A stretch of DNA of 64,000 nt from the NCBI GenBank assembly GCA_963747535.1, contig CAVVFX010000011.1:1-64000 (forward strand), written 5' to 3'. Source of the DNA: CAVVFX01 sp963747535. Lineage in GTDB: Bacteria > Acidobacteriota > Terriglobia > Bryobacterales > Bryobacteraceae. Shown one piece after another: positions 8,975-22,073 of this stretch (its first letter is position 1; every line of letters starts with the position of its first letter). Both the position numbers and the translations under genes were made by a program. Below the pieces are notes generated by a model. The model saw nothing but the letters and a program-made list of their open reading frames with translations, was not told the DNA's origin and did no database searches.

Positions 8975-11900
8975 TTAGAACGAGAAACGAAGCGCTAATT
9001 GAAGTTGCCGTGAGAAGTTTGCCTGACTGGTAATCTTCCCGAAAGAACTGCTGCCATACGATACGCTGGGCGCGTAGAATAACGGCGTATTCATCGCGTT
9101 GAGCGCCTCGCAACGGAACTGTGCCTTGAGCACTTCTTTAATTACGAAGTTTTTGAATATCGACATGTCCCAGTTCACTTGTCCCGGACCCCGCATATCG
9201 ATCGTCCGGCCCACATTCCCGAACGTGAACTCAGGAGCGGTCGAAAATGCCGCCGGACTGATATAGTCATTCAGGCGCTGTTCCAAACTCCCGCTGGTTA
9301 CCGGCGAGATGCCGGTCGCATTCGGGCGCTGGCTGGCGTAACCGAACGCCGAGTTGTAATTCGTCGCCTGCGAGATCTGCAGCGGGAAGCCGGTCTGGAA
9401 GATCGAAACCGAATTGACCACCCAGCCGCCCAACGCATAGTTCACGACGCCTCCGCGATTCATGAATGCCTTGCCCTTTCCGAACGGAAGCTCATAACTG
9501 ATTGACGACGTCCAGCGGAATGGCGAATCGATATTCGAGAATGCGTATTCCCCCGCCATATTGTAAGGATTCTGGGGTCCCAAATTGCCGCTGTTCAGGG
9601 TATTGCCAGCGCCGCCGCCGCTCTCGTCCCAATTGCGCGACCAGGTGAACGCGGACAGGAACGTAAAGCCATGACTAAAGGTCTTCTGCGCTTTCAGAAC
9701 CAACGAATTATAAGTTGCCTTATTGTTGTCGTCGAACTGAAGATTGATGGCCGAGTAAGTGGGATACGGCAGCAGCAATTGTGATGCCTGCACCGTTGCC
9801 GTCCCGATTACACCGGTGCCGCCGTGACCGTAGAAAGGATTGGCCACTGATTGCGTCAGCGCCGTACCCAGCGAGAGGAGCGCCGGATTCAGCGCGTTCT
9901 CGTTGATGTTAGCCGTTCCCAGCGTGAGATGGCTGGTTTTCGATCCTACATAACCGACCTCCATGCCGATGCCAAAGGGAAGTTGCCGCTGGATATCGAT
10001 CGAATACTGTTGGACGTAGGGCGACCGCGCAGTTCGGATCCACCAGAGTTACGCTCTGTCCGATTCCGGTCGAAGTTCCCAGAGATTCTCCCACCGGCTG
10101 CAAAATGCCGGTCGGGTAAGGATTGGTCAAGGAGTTCGCAGGAGTAAAGTTGTTGTTTGTGGAAGCAATGTAACTCGTTGCCTGGTTGAAACCGACGGTC
10201 GCAATCGGCGCGCCCAGCGCAAACTGCGGCGCAAAAAAGATCCCGTATCCTGCCCGCACTACCGTCTTTTCGTTCACCTGGTACGCCACGCCGAAACGCG
10301 GACCCCACTTGTTGCTGTACGGCATGCCAACCGTCGTGGTAGCGCCATTGGTGCCCGCGTAAACCACCTCTCCCATCGGTTGGATCCCGGTGACGCCGGC
10401 AGCCAGCGGATTGGCCACTGCGCCGTTGAAGTTCACGACCATGCCGTTGTTGATCTCACTTAGCCCGGCCTCATGCTCCCAGCGCAGTCCGAGATTCAGC
10501 GTCAGCTTCTTATTCACCCGGAAGTCGTCCTGCAAATACAGGCCGTAGTAATTGGCGACGTCCGTCAGCTTGCTCGAAGTGTAATTCGTGCCGCTGGCCG
10601 GATAGCCAAGCAGCAGATCGGCCAGGTCCGCGCCGCCCGTGCCCGCGCTGGTCGGTATGGACTTGGTGAAAATCCCATTGAAGGAAAACTGTCCGCCCGC
10701 GTTATTGGCATCGTTGCCCGCCGCTTTGATCCGGCGGAAGTCGAAGCCCGCCGTAAGGCTGTGCCGTCCCAGGAACTTCGCCACGCTCGTCCCGAAGTTG
10801 TCCGACGCGTGTACATAGAAAGAGTTGTTGTCGTTCACGCCCAGTGAGTACAGATTAGTCATCGAGACATACGGGAACTGGGCGAGCGTGCTCGGAATCT
10901 GGCTGACATAACTCGGACTGAAACCCAGGCCCGCCAGATTGTATCCCTGGCTGACGGTGTAGCTGTAGTTCGGAAACCGGTTAAACCCGTACCGCACCGT
11001 TAGCACGAGCGTCGGGCTCAGGGTAAACAGGTTATTCAACTGCGTCGTATCCACGCGGCGCACCAGGCGCCATCCGTCCGGAGTCGACGCTGAGTCGAAC
11101 CAGGTATTTCCCGGCTCCAGCGAGTAGTAACGCAGATAGCTCACACTGGCCCGCCACCAGGAGGTGAAGTCTTCGTCGATCTTGCCTGTATACTGCGCGG
11201 CCCGGCAGGGCAGGGTAGCGGAACCCGTGATGTCGTTGGCGCCGTAGAATGCTGGAGCGGTCTGCGGTGGCTGGAAAGCGTTCGCAATTGCGAGCCCGAC
11301 CGGATTCAACCGGCTGGTCGGAATGATGTTTCCGGCGAATGGCGTCCGGGTTCCGCTCGCCGTCGTGGTGGATGGATCGTAAATAACCGGCAAACCAGGG
11401 GCCGAAAAATCTCCCGCCTTTTCCGCGGCTGTTGGGGCGGCGAAGAGCTCCGAAGCGTTCTGCGTATCGTCATAGTGCTCAAACGCGAGATAGAAGAACG
11501 TCTTGTTCTTACCGTTGTAGAGCTTCGGAATCGACACCGGGCCGCCGAAACTCACGCCCCACGTAGAGTTGGGCTGGGGTGCAATCGGCGCGCCGACTGC
11601 ATTGTTGAAGAAGCTGTTGGCATCCCAATCGGTTCGCCGAAGATGCCCGTACAGGCTGCCATGATAACTATTGTTGCCCGACTTCATCAGCGTATTGAAC
11701 ATCCCGCCGCCGGTCCGCGCCATTTCGGCGTCATAGGTGTTGGCCTGAATCTTGACTTCCTGAACCGCTTCCAGCGAAGGAATGATAATGGCGCGATTGT
11801 CGGAGTCCGTGATCGGCACACCATCGATCAGGTAATTGTTGCCGCGTACGGGTCCGCCGGCAATCGAAATCTGCGAGGAGCCGCTCTGATCTTCCATCCG

Positions 11901-12419
11901 GTTGTACGCCGGATTTCCTACCGGGATCACATTCTGCACGAGTTTCGAGAGCATGAAAGGATTGCGTCCCAGATTCGGCAAATCGGTCAATTTCTCGTTG
12001 TCGAGGACCTGGCCCTGCGAGGCGCTGGCCGACTCCAGTATCGGCGCGTCCTCGGTAACCTGCACGCTCTCGGTGACCTGCCCGACCTCCAGCTTCAAGT
12101 CGAGAGCGACCTCCTGCTGCGTTCCGACTGCGATCCCCTTGCGTTCAAACTTCTTGAAGCCAGGCGCCTCGATCGTTACCGAGTATGTCGCCGGGATCAC
12201 TTCATTAAATACAAACTGACCAGCTCCACTCGACAATGATGAACGCGCGGTGCTTGTGCCTTCGTCAGTGAGTATGACCTTGGCGTTGACGATTGCGCCG
12301 CCGTTGGCGTCCAACACGGTTCCCCGCAGGCTGCCGTAGTAAGACTGCGCGTATGACGAAACCCCGGCGGCAAGAAAAGTGAGTACCCCCAAGGATACAA
12401 CGGATGTGTAACGTCGCAT
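8975..12419 (-). CDS. TonB-dependent, Oar-like outer-membrane receptor 1 (frameshifted)
   Basis: About 1147 residues once a single extra base in the GGG run (+ strand) at 10019-10021 is skipped. The first frame ends soon after in 'HAGNG', while the second continues 'YVQQYSIDIQRQLPFG' to the C-terminal 'LQLALRFSF', the aromatic ending expected of an outer-membrane beta-barrel. Order: signal peptide 'LGVLTFLAAGVSSYAQ', carboxypeptidase-regulatory-like beta domain (about 28-110), TonB plug with 'NNYLIDGVPITDSD' (about 190), then barrel strands. ATG 12419 is preceded by AGGGGA. Such proteins are expanded in Acidobacteriota and probably import oligosaccharides or peptides; substrate unknown. Confidence 0.85.
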
Positions 12420-12826
12420 AATTTCCCCTTTTGAATGTGGATTTTCCGGCTCGTTCGCGGAGCAAGGATCTTACAAAGATGGAAACTACGTAGTTACAGA
12501 GGGGCAACCAAGCCCGATGTGTTCAAGAATGTCTTACAAACAGCATTGACTATCCCGGCCAGCTTTCCGGCGAGTATAACATCGTTCTGCGAGTGATGGA
12601 AAGTAATAAAAGTCAATAAAAGTTATGGGTGGTAAGTAACTACACAAGTAATACGCGGGAAAATCTCAGCGTCGTGGCACCGGCATTTCGGGCCCCGGAC
12701 GGGTTCGGATCCGTAGCGTTTGGCGTCGTCAGGACGGCAGGACCGGCGCAGCAGATCGAGATTGGCGCCGCGTGGTTTTCTAGTTTTCCTTGCCTGACGA
12801 CCATCTCTGATAAACTCGCAGTCACC
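12420..12826. other. Divergent intergenic region
   Basis: A 407-base spacer between the divergently transcribed TonB receptor 1 and the enolase-superfamily enzyme. It must hold both promoters. I see no RNA gene or clear operator. An in-frame upstream extension of the plus-strand gene (from 12629) is rejected because it lacks the twin-arginine start. Confidence 0.5.
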
Positions 12827-14086
12827 ATGAAGCGTCGAGATTTTCTCAAAGCAACAGCGGCCTCGGCAGCCGGCTGTCTCTTCCCTGCGCCCTATCAACG
12901 GTTGGCGGCCGCCCTCAAGAAAAAGGTCAAAATCACCGGTGTCAAGTGCATGATCGTCCGCGGCACCTGGGACTGGAACCTGATCAAAATCGAAACCGAT
13001 TCCGGACTCTACGGCATCGGCGAGGCCTATTGGGGCTGGGGCGTCAAGGACCTGGTGGTCAACAAAATGGCGCCGATCATCATAGGCGAAGACCCTCTCA
13101 ACGTCGACAGGCTCTACACCAAAGTGTTGATGGAGAGCGCCGGCGCAGGAGCCATCGGCGGCGTTACCATCACTGCCGCGAGCGGCATCGAGATCGCTCT
13201 TTGGGACCTTTGCGGGCGCATCCTCGAAACGCCGGTCTGCAACCTTCTCGGCGGGCGGTTCCGCGATAAAGTGCGGTTCTATCGCACCATGCAAATGGTG
13301 TCCGACGTCGACGATCCGGCCTCATGGCGCGATAAGGTGCACGAAGCGCAGGCCGAAAAATGGGGCTGGACTGCCTTCAAATTCCAGGGCGACGGCGTTC
13401 CCCGAAAAGCCGATCCCCAATTTCTCGAGCCTGGTCACGACCGGTACACCAAGGGCCTTACTCACCGGGATCTGCGCCGTATTGTGAAGGGCATGGAAAC
13501 TATCCGCGAAGTCCTTGGCCCAGACGGCGATTTCGGCATGGACCTGCACTGGCACTATGACTCCCGCGACGCGATCGAACTGGCACACGAAGTGGAACAT
13601 ACCAAACCGATGTGGCTCGAAGATCCGGTCCCGGCCGAGGATGTCGAAGCCATGGCGCGCGTCACCCATGCCGTCAATGTGCCCATCATCACCGGCGAGA
13701 ACCTCTATGGGCGTCACGGCTTCCGGCAGCTAATCGAACTTCAAGCCTGCGACGGCGTGCACCTCGACATCCCGAAGCTGGGCGGCTTGCTGGAAGCCAA
13801 GCGTATCTCCGATTTCGCCGATCAGTACGGCATCTGGAGCGCGGCCCACAATCCCGCAAGCCCGTTGGGCACGATCGCGTCGGTGCACGCCGCGTCTTCG
13901 ATGCGCAACTTCCGCATCCATGAGTTGGCGAACTATGTGAGCTGGTGGCCGGACCTGGTGATCAAGGAAGGCCCGTTCTGGGACAAGGGATATTTCTATA
14001 TCCAGGACAAGCCGGGCTACGGCGTCGAGATCAATCCGGACGTGGCCAAAGCCCATCTGGCTCCAGGCGAGACCTGGTGGGGTTAA
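12827..14086 (+). CDS. TAT-exported acid-sugar dehydratase (enolase superfamily, mandelate racemase subgroup)
   Basis: A 419-residue protein. The ATG at 12827 gives a twin-arginine signal 'MKRRDFLKATAASAAG', so it is exported folded. The C-terminal barrel has the metal ligands of the mandelate racemase/muconate lactonizing branch: 'GMDLHWHY' (D, with the D-x-H of galactonate/mannonate dehydratases), 'WLEDPVP' (E), 'ITGENLYG' (E), and the later histidine 'AAHNPASP'. These suggest dehydration of a sugar acid such as D-galactonate or D-mannonate to the 2-keto-3-deoxy acid. The exact substrate is inference. Intact, and transcribed divergently from TonB receptor 1, which may supply the carbohydrate. 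Confidence 0.88.
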   Translation: MKRRDFLKATAASAAGCLFPAPYQRLAAALKKKVKITGVKCMIVRGTWDWNLIKIETDSGLYGIGEAYWGWGVKDLVVNKMAPIIIGEDPLNVDRLYTKVLMESAGAGAIGGVTITAASGIEIALWDLCGRILETPVCNLLGGRFRDKVRFYRTMQMVSDVDDPASWRDKVHEAQAEKWGWTAFKFQGDGVPRKADPQFLEPGHDRYTKGLTHRDLRRIVKGMETIREVLGPDGDFGMDLHWHYDSRDAIELAHEVEHTKPMWLEDPVPAEDVEAMARVTHAVNVPIITGENLYGRHGFRQLIELQACDGVHLDIPKLGGLLEAKRISDFADQYGIWSAAHNPASPLGTIASVHAASSMRNFRIHELANYVSWWPDLVIKEGPFWDKGYFYIQDKPGYGVEINPDVAKAHLAPGETWWG

Positions 14087-14264
14087 ACCCGCATTTCTAA
14101 CACCCCTTCTGCTGCAACGCGCGATAAGGCCGTGTCTACTTCGTTGCGCTCGACCACCGTGCTCAACGTATTGTTCAAATACGCCTCCGCGCGCTGGCCT
14201 TCGCGCGCCTTGTATCCACGGCCTTCTCACGCGTTTCGCGACAAAGCGGTGTGAGAAATGCGGG

Positions 14265-15530
14265 TTAAGGTGTCTTATAAACAACACCTGCTTTCATAAC
14301 GAAGCGTACGCGCTGAAGCACCCGAACGTCGGCGAGAGGATCGCCGTCGACTGCAATCAGATCCGCCCACTTGCCTGGGTCAGCGGCGCCGGTCCGGTCG
14401 GACCAGCCCATCAGTTCCGCGGCGTTTAACGTTGCGGTCTGCAGCGCTGCCAGCGGTGACATTCCGAGCCTCGTCACGTAAACCTCCAGTTCGTGCGCGT
14501 TCAGGCCGTGAGGATATACGGCCGCGTCCGTGCCCAGCGCGACTTTGACTCCCGCGGCAATCGCCTTCTTCTGATTCTGCTGCATGGCGGAACTGACGTC
14601 GATCATTTTCTGCTGGAACATCGCAGGCAAATGCCCGTTTTCCCGTATCCAATCGGTCAGATAAAGAGTGGGCACGAGCCAGGTGCCGTGCGCCTTCATC
14701 ACGACGATGTCTTCATCGTTGATGTACGAGCCGTGCTCGATGGAGTCCACGCCCGCTTCGGCCGCGAAGAGAATTCCCTGCGCGCCATGAGCGTGCGCCG
14801 CGACCTTGCGGCCCAGCCGGTGAGCGTCCGCCACCAGCGCCTTCAATTCGTCGAGACTGTACTGGCTGGCTTGTGGATCGTCGCCCTTCGACAACACGCC
14901 ACCGGTCGCGGCAACCTTGATCAGATCGGCTCCATACTTGATGTTCTGCCGCACCCGCTGCTGCACACCGGCAATACCGTCCGCGACGCCCTCCGAGGTC
15001 GCATGGTAGTCGAATGGCAGGAAATCATTGTCGGCGTGTCCTCCCGTGATGGTGAGGATGGGGCCGCTCACCTGCATGTGCGGACCCGGGAAATAGCCCG
15101 CGTTGATATAGTCGCGGAGCGCCACGTCCGAGTAACCGCCTGCGCCGACGTTGCGCACCGAGGTGAAGCCGGCTTCGAGCGTGATCTTTGCAAAGCGCAC
15201 GCCATTGAGAGCCTCCCGCGCCGTATCCGTCGAGAGGCGACTGTAGGGATCGAAGTTGTTGTCGAAGGTGAGATGCGTGTGGACATCGATCAGCCCCGGC
15301 AGCACGGTCATGCCCCGCAGATCGATCTCACGATCGCCGGGCTGCCCGGCAGTCGACGCGGTCGCGGACACTGCGGTGATCCTGTCACCTGTGACGATGA
15401 TCGTCTGGCCGGCGGGCTCTACACCGGTGTGGACGTTGACGACATGGCCGGCACGGATGAGGATCCGCTGGGCGATTGCGCCTGGCTGCGCGGCGACCCA
15501 TATCAATAACGCAATTACGCGAAGTGGCAT
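14265..15530 (-). CDS. Secreted metal-dependent amidohydrolase (prolidase/imidazolonepropionase-like)
   Basis: A 421-residue protein with signal peptide ('LLIWVAAQPGAIAQ'). TIM-barrel amidohydrolase motifs in order: 'DVHTHL' (HxH metal site), 'LIKVAATGG' (lysine that is carboxylated in this subgroup), 'KVAAHAHG' (H), 'SIEHGSYI' (H) and 'LGTDAAVYPHG' (D). Exported homologues cleave Xaa-Pro or Xaa-Arg dipeptides or acyl amides; which one applies here is not visible. It forms part of a scavenging set with the amidase, M28 peptidase and dehydratase nearby. A repeat-family fragment lies just upstream of the start, in the promoter region. Confidence 0.88.
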   Translation of the reverse strand: MPLRVIALLIWVAAQPGAIAQRILIRAGHVVNVHTGVEPAGQTIIVTGDRITAVSATASTAGQPGDREIDLRGMTVLPGLIDVHTHLTFDNNFDPYSRLSTDTAREALNGVRFAKITLEAGFTSVRNVGAGGYSDVALRDYINAGYFPGPHMQVSGPILTITGGHADNDFLPFDYHATSEGVADGIAGVQQRVRQNIKYGADLIKVAATGGVLSKGDDPQASQYSLDELKALVADAHRLGRKVAAHAHGAQGILFAAEAGVDSIEHGSYINDEDIVVMKAHGTWLVPTLYLTDWIRENGHLPAMFQQKMIDVSSAMQQNQKKAIAAGVKVALGTDAAVYPHGLNAHELEVYVTRLGMSPLAALQTATLNAAELMGWSDRTGAADPGKWADLIAVDGDPLADVRVLQRVRFVMKAGVVYKTP

Positions 15531-15550
15531 CCCGTAATTATAGTTACCGG

Positions 15551-15584
15551 TGGGCAGACCACTCCCTAAACGGTCGTGGCTCGG
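15551..15584 (-). repeat. Repeat fragment (B/A junction)
   Basis: On the minus strand it reads CCGAGCCACGACCGTTTAGG, then GAGTGGTCTGCCCA, the right half of family B running into a family A arm. It lies between the start of the amidohydrolase gene (15530) and the end of the Lhr gene (15591). Confidence 0.55.
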
Positions 15585-15590
15585 AAGTGC

Positions 15591-19609
<4,019 letters not shown>

Positions 19610-19618
19610 AAAGCAAAT

Positions 19619-19681
19619 CCGTTGTCCGTGGTCCGTTATCCGTCGTCCGTTATCGGGGCGGCTGATAACTGACGACTGATC
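19619..19681. repeat. 'Cgttatccgt' degenerate tandem repeat
   Basis: A spacer element of repeated 'gtccgt/atccgt' units followed by GCTGATAACTGACGACTGA. A related element with the same order (ATCCGTTATCCGTTATCCG, then ACAACTGATAACTGA) lies at 34421-34494. Both sit between genes on the same strand (imuB-lhr, PKS-oxidoreductase), suggesting a dispersed intergenic element. Confidence 0.6.
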
Positions 19682-19684
19682 ACT

Positions 19685-21013
19685 TTAATCATATCGGCCT
19701 TCGAAGAACCAACGCCCGGTGGGGAGTTCGCGATGCAGGCGGAAGATGCCGCCATCGCCGAGGGCGACGTCCCATTCGTCATGCGCCCAGGGGTCGGGTT
19801 TCCACCATTCGCCAGCCGTACGCCAGGGTCCGGCGCAGGATAGGACTGGCCCCCCCATTGACAGACTGGCTACGTGTACGGGACGACCGCCCTGCAGGCT
19901 TACTTGCGCGAATTGCGGCGGACGGAAGCGACGCATCGCCATGTGCGTGCGGGGAGCGGCGTCGCTCAGCGGGCCGTGGCTTTTCCCCCTTCCCAGAGCG
20001 ACCATGCGGAAACTATCGGGACGATGGGTGTCCAGGATTTCCGGCGTACCGGCTTTATCCGGACCCACCAGGCTGCGAATGCGGGCCAGCGTCAGTTCCA
20101 GCTTTTCGGGCTCGGGTGAGAGCGGGATGAACAGTCCATGCTGCTCGGTTCTCGGACGCACCGGCTCCAGCGCCAGCCGAACTTTCAACACCGGCGCGCC
20201 CGGCGGACGGCTGCCCAGTTCGAGTTGCAGCATTTTGAGAAAGGCTTTGGGATCGCGCATGGGCACCGGCAGGCGCAGGGTGGCTTCATGCGGCTGCGCC
20301 ATTTCTAATGCCAGGCGCAAGCGGATTTCCGTGGTGGCCAATGATCGGGCGCTTAACCGGGCGCAGAGATCGTGCAACAACCGGGACAGGATGAACGAGA
20401 GCGGCTCCAGCAGTTCAACCGGATCGTCCAGTTCGATCTCGTCCTCGAAATGCAGCGCATCTTCGAGGAGACGCAGCCGGCGGTAGCCTTCGCCGCGGGC
20501 CAGGCGCTGCAGGTCGACGCCTTCTTTGCCTAAACGCGCCGCGACTCCCATGGGCGGCAGCGCGGCAAACTCGCCGAAGGTCCGGATGCCCCAGATGTAG
20601 AGGGTTTCGGCGGTCTGCGGCGATCCTCCCAGGAGATTCAGCGGCAGAGGTGCGAGCACCTTGGCCTCATCGCCCGGCGGAATCACCGTAATGCCGCGAA
20701 ACCCAAGGGCCGCATGCCACGCCGCATCCGGATTCGAGGCGATCCCGACGCTCACCGGAATACCGGCTTGGGCGACGATGGCTTCGGCGAGCTGGCGGGG
20801 CGACGCATAGAGCTGCCCCATGCCTTCCACGCCGAAGATGACGGCGTCCTGTGAGGTCTGCTCGATCAGCGGGGAGAAGCGGCCGGCGCACTCCAGCAGC
20901 AGGGCAGGATTGCCTGAGGCATAGAGACACGCGTAGGCGGGGTTGCGAGCGGCGGCTGCGCCGCCGGGCAGACCACAAAAAGCGATGGTCTGCCCTACGG
21001 AGGTTTGGTTCAC
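19685..21013 (-). CDS. imuB: ImuB, inactive Y-family polymerase-like mutagenesis protein
   Basis: About 442 residues. ImuB is a catalytically dead Y-family polymerase that tethers ImuA and the DnaE2 polymerase to the beta clamp during SOS mutagenesis. The core 'YACLYASGNPALLL', 'GVEGMGQLYASP' and 'IPVSVGIASNPDAAWHAALG' matches the family but lacks the acidic pair of active polymerases. The C-terminal region ends with the tryptophan-rich 'GEWWKPDPWAHDEWDV' and 'GRWFFEGRYD' typical of ImuB. I choose GTG 21013, which overlaps the imuA stop (GTGA), implying translational coupling. Residues about 5-20 ('SVGQTIAFCGLPGGAAAA') are encoded by a family A hairpin repeat inserted in frame. The usual family start lies just after it. 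Confidence 0.88.
   Translation of the reverse strand: MNQTSVGQTIAFCGLPGGAAAARNPAYACLYASGNPALLLECAGRFSPLIEQTSQDAVIFGVEGMGQLYASPRQLAEAIVAQAGIPVSVGIASNPDAAWHAALGFRGITVIPPGDEAKVLAPLPLNLLGGSPQTAETLYIWGIRTFGEFAALPPMGVAARLGKEGVDLQRLARGEGYRRLRLLEDALHFEDEIELDDPVELLEPLSFILSRLLHDLCARLSARSLATTEIRLRLALEMAQPHEATLRLPVPMRDPKAFLKMLQLELGSRPPGAPVLKVRLALEPVRPRTEQHGLFIPLSPEPEKLELTLARIRSLVGPDKAGTPEILDTHRPDSFRMVALGRGKSHGPLSDAAPRTHMAMRRFRPPQFAQVSLQGGRPVHVASLSMGGPVLSCAGPWRTAGEWWKPDPWAHDEWDVALGDGGIFRLHRELPTGRWFFEGRYD
20947..21000 (-). repeat. Hairpin repeat family A inside imuB 5' end
   Basis: Complete unit: GGCGGCTGCGCCGCC hairpin, then GGGCAGACCA, loop CAAAAAGCGA, TGGTCTGCCC and TACGG. It lies between the imuA/imuB overlap and the conserved start of ImuB and is read through in frame. 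Confidence 0.85.
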
Positions 21014-21681
21014 CGATGCACCTCGAACGCGGCCGATTGCGCCTGATGGTGCTTCGAACTCTCCGCACGCAGACGCATCCCGCGCAGCAGCTTGCCGAAC
21101 TGCTCGCCCGACCAGCGCACCTCTTCCTTCCGTAGTTCCAATTGCAGCGACGAACACGACTTCGCATGCAACGTCTGCGCGAGTACTACCAGGGCGGCCG
21201 GCGTACGTTCCACCGCGTGCCGCAAACGAAACCAGGAGGCCAGCGAGATGCGTGCGGCGGTACGAGGCGGCGTGTCCGCCAGATCCATCACGATCAGGCC
21301 GAAGCCGCCCGCCTGGACAATCAAATCCGCGGCCTTCAAGGCATGCTCGGCATCGCCGCCGCAGCGGATCCAGAGCACGCGCGACAGATGCACCCCCGCC
21401 TCCGCAGCCGAGGCCGGATCGAAAGCATCCGCGGTATCGATCAGCGCGCAATATTCCTGGTTCGCGGTCACCCGGGCGAGCGTCGCAAACAGCAGGCTGG
21501 TGCGGCCGGAGGAAGCCGGTCCATAGATCTCGGTCAAGGCGCCGCGCGGAATGCCCCCCGAGGCCAGGGTGTCGAGGGCGGGAATGCCGGTTGGAATGCG
21601 CTCCAGGGTGCGCGGCTGGGGCAATGCAAAGCGCACGTCATAGCGTGATTCGAGGTCGTGTAGAACGGGGGAGGCAGCCAT
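21010..21681 (-). CDS. imuA: ImuA, RecA-like SOS mutagenesis protein
   Basis: A 223-residue RecA-superfamily protein that regulates ImuB and interferes with RecA filaments in mutagenic repair. The Walker A-like loop 'EIYGPASSGRTSLLFATL' (about residues 51-68) and the Walker B region 'FGLIVMDLADTPP' (about 134) are visible; the tail is basic. It begins the imuA-imuB operon and overlaps imuB by four bases. No dnaE2 follows, as it does in many such cassettes; the next gene is the Lhr helicase. Upstream (21690-21710) a direct repeat GCGAATAAAAG/GCGAAAATA on the minus strand could be an SOS operator, but I do not know the LexA motif of this group. Confidence 0.85.
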   Translation of the reverse strand: MAASPVLHDLESRYDVRFALPQPRTLERIPTGIPALDTLASGGIPRGALTEIYGPASSGRTSLLFATLARVTANQEYCALIDTADAFDPASAAEAGVHLSRVLWIRCGGDAEHALKAADLIVQAGGFGLIVMDLADTPPRTAARISLASWFRLRHAVERTPAALVVLAQTLHAKSCSSLQLELRKEEVRWSGEQFGKLLRGMRLRAESSKHHQAQSAAFEVHR

Positions 21682-22073
21682 GATATTTTCGCCTTTTATT
21701 CGCTTTAACTATAATTTGGCAGAATCCGGCCGGAGAGTCAAGGGTAAGCCCTGGCCAAGCATAAAGAAGTTATAAAGTGGCTTTGGTCGTGCAAATTTAC
21801 TTATGAAGCGGGAAGGGATTAGCGATGCGTTCCGCGAAATGAAGACACTTCGGAGCTCCTGATTTCACGGTAGCAGCGGGTTGAGGCGTCAAAATTCAGA
21901 GTATTGATTATAAAGGTGATAGGGGCGAAAGTTGCAGTGAACGACCACGGATGTAATGTACTGTTTGCTTCACCGTATCCGGCCTTATGTAATTTTGCGA
22001 ACGTAGCGTTCATTGACAATCACTGTGGTGTTTGATAAACCCTCGCAAAGGTTTGACCTTGAGGAGAGTAACC
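21682..22073. other. Divergent intergenic region
   Basis: 392 bases, AT-richer than its neighbours, between imuA and TonB receptor 2. On the minus side it holds the imuA promoter region (TTGACT near 21745 and a direct repeat GCGAA near 21690-21710). On the plus side a strong GAGGAGAG ribosome-binding site precedes 22074. No RNA gene is recognised. Confidence 0.5.
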
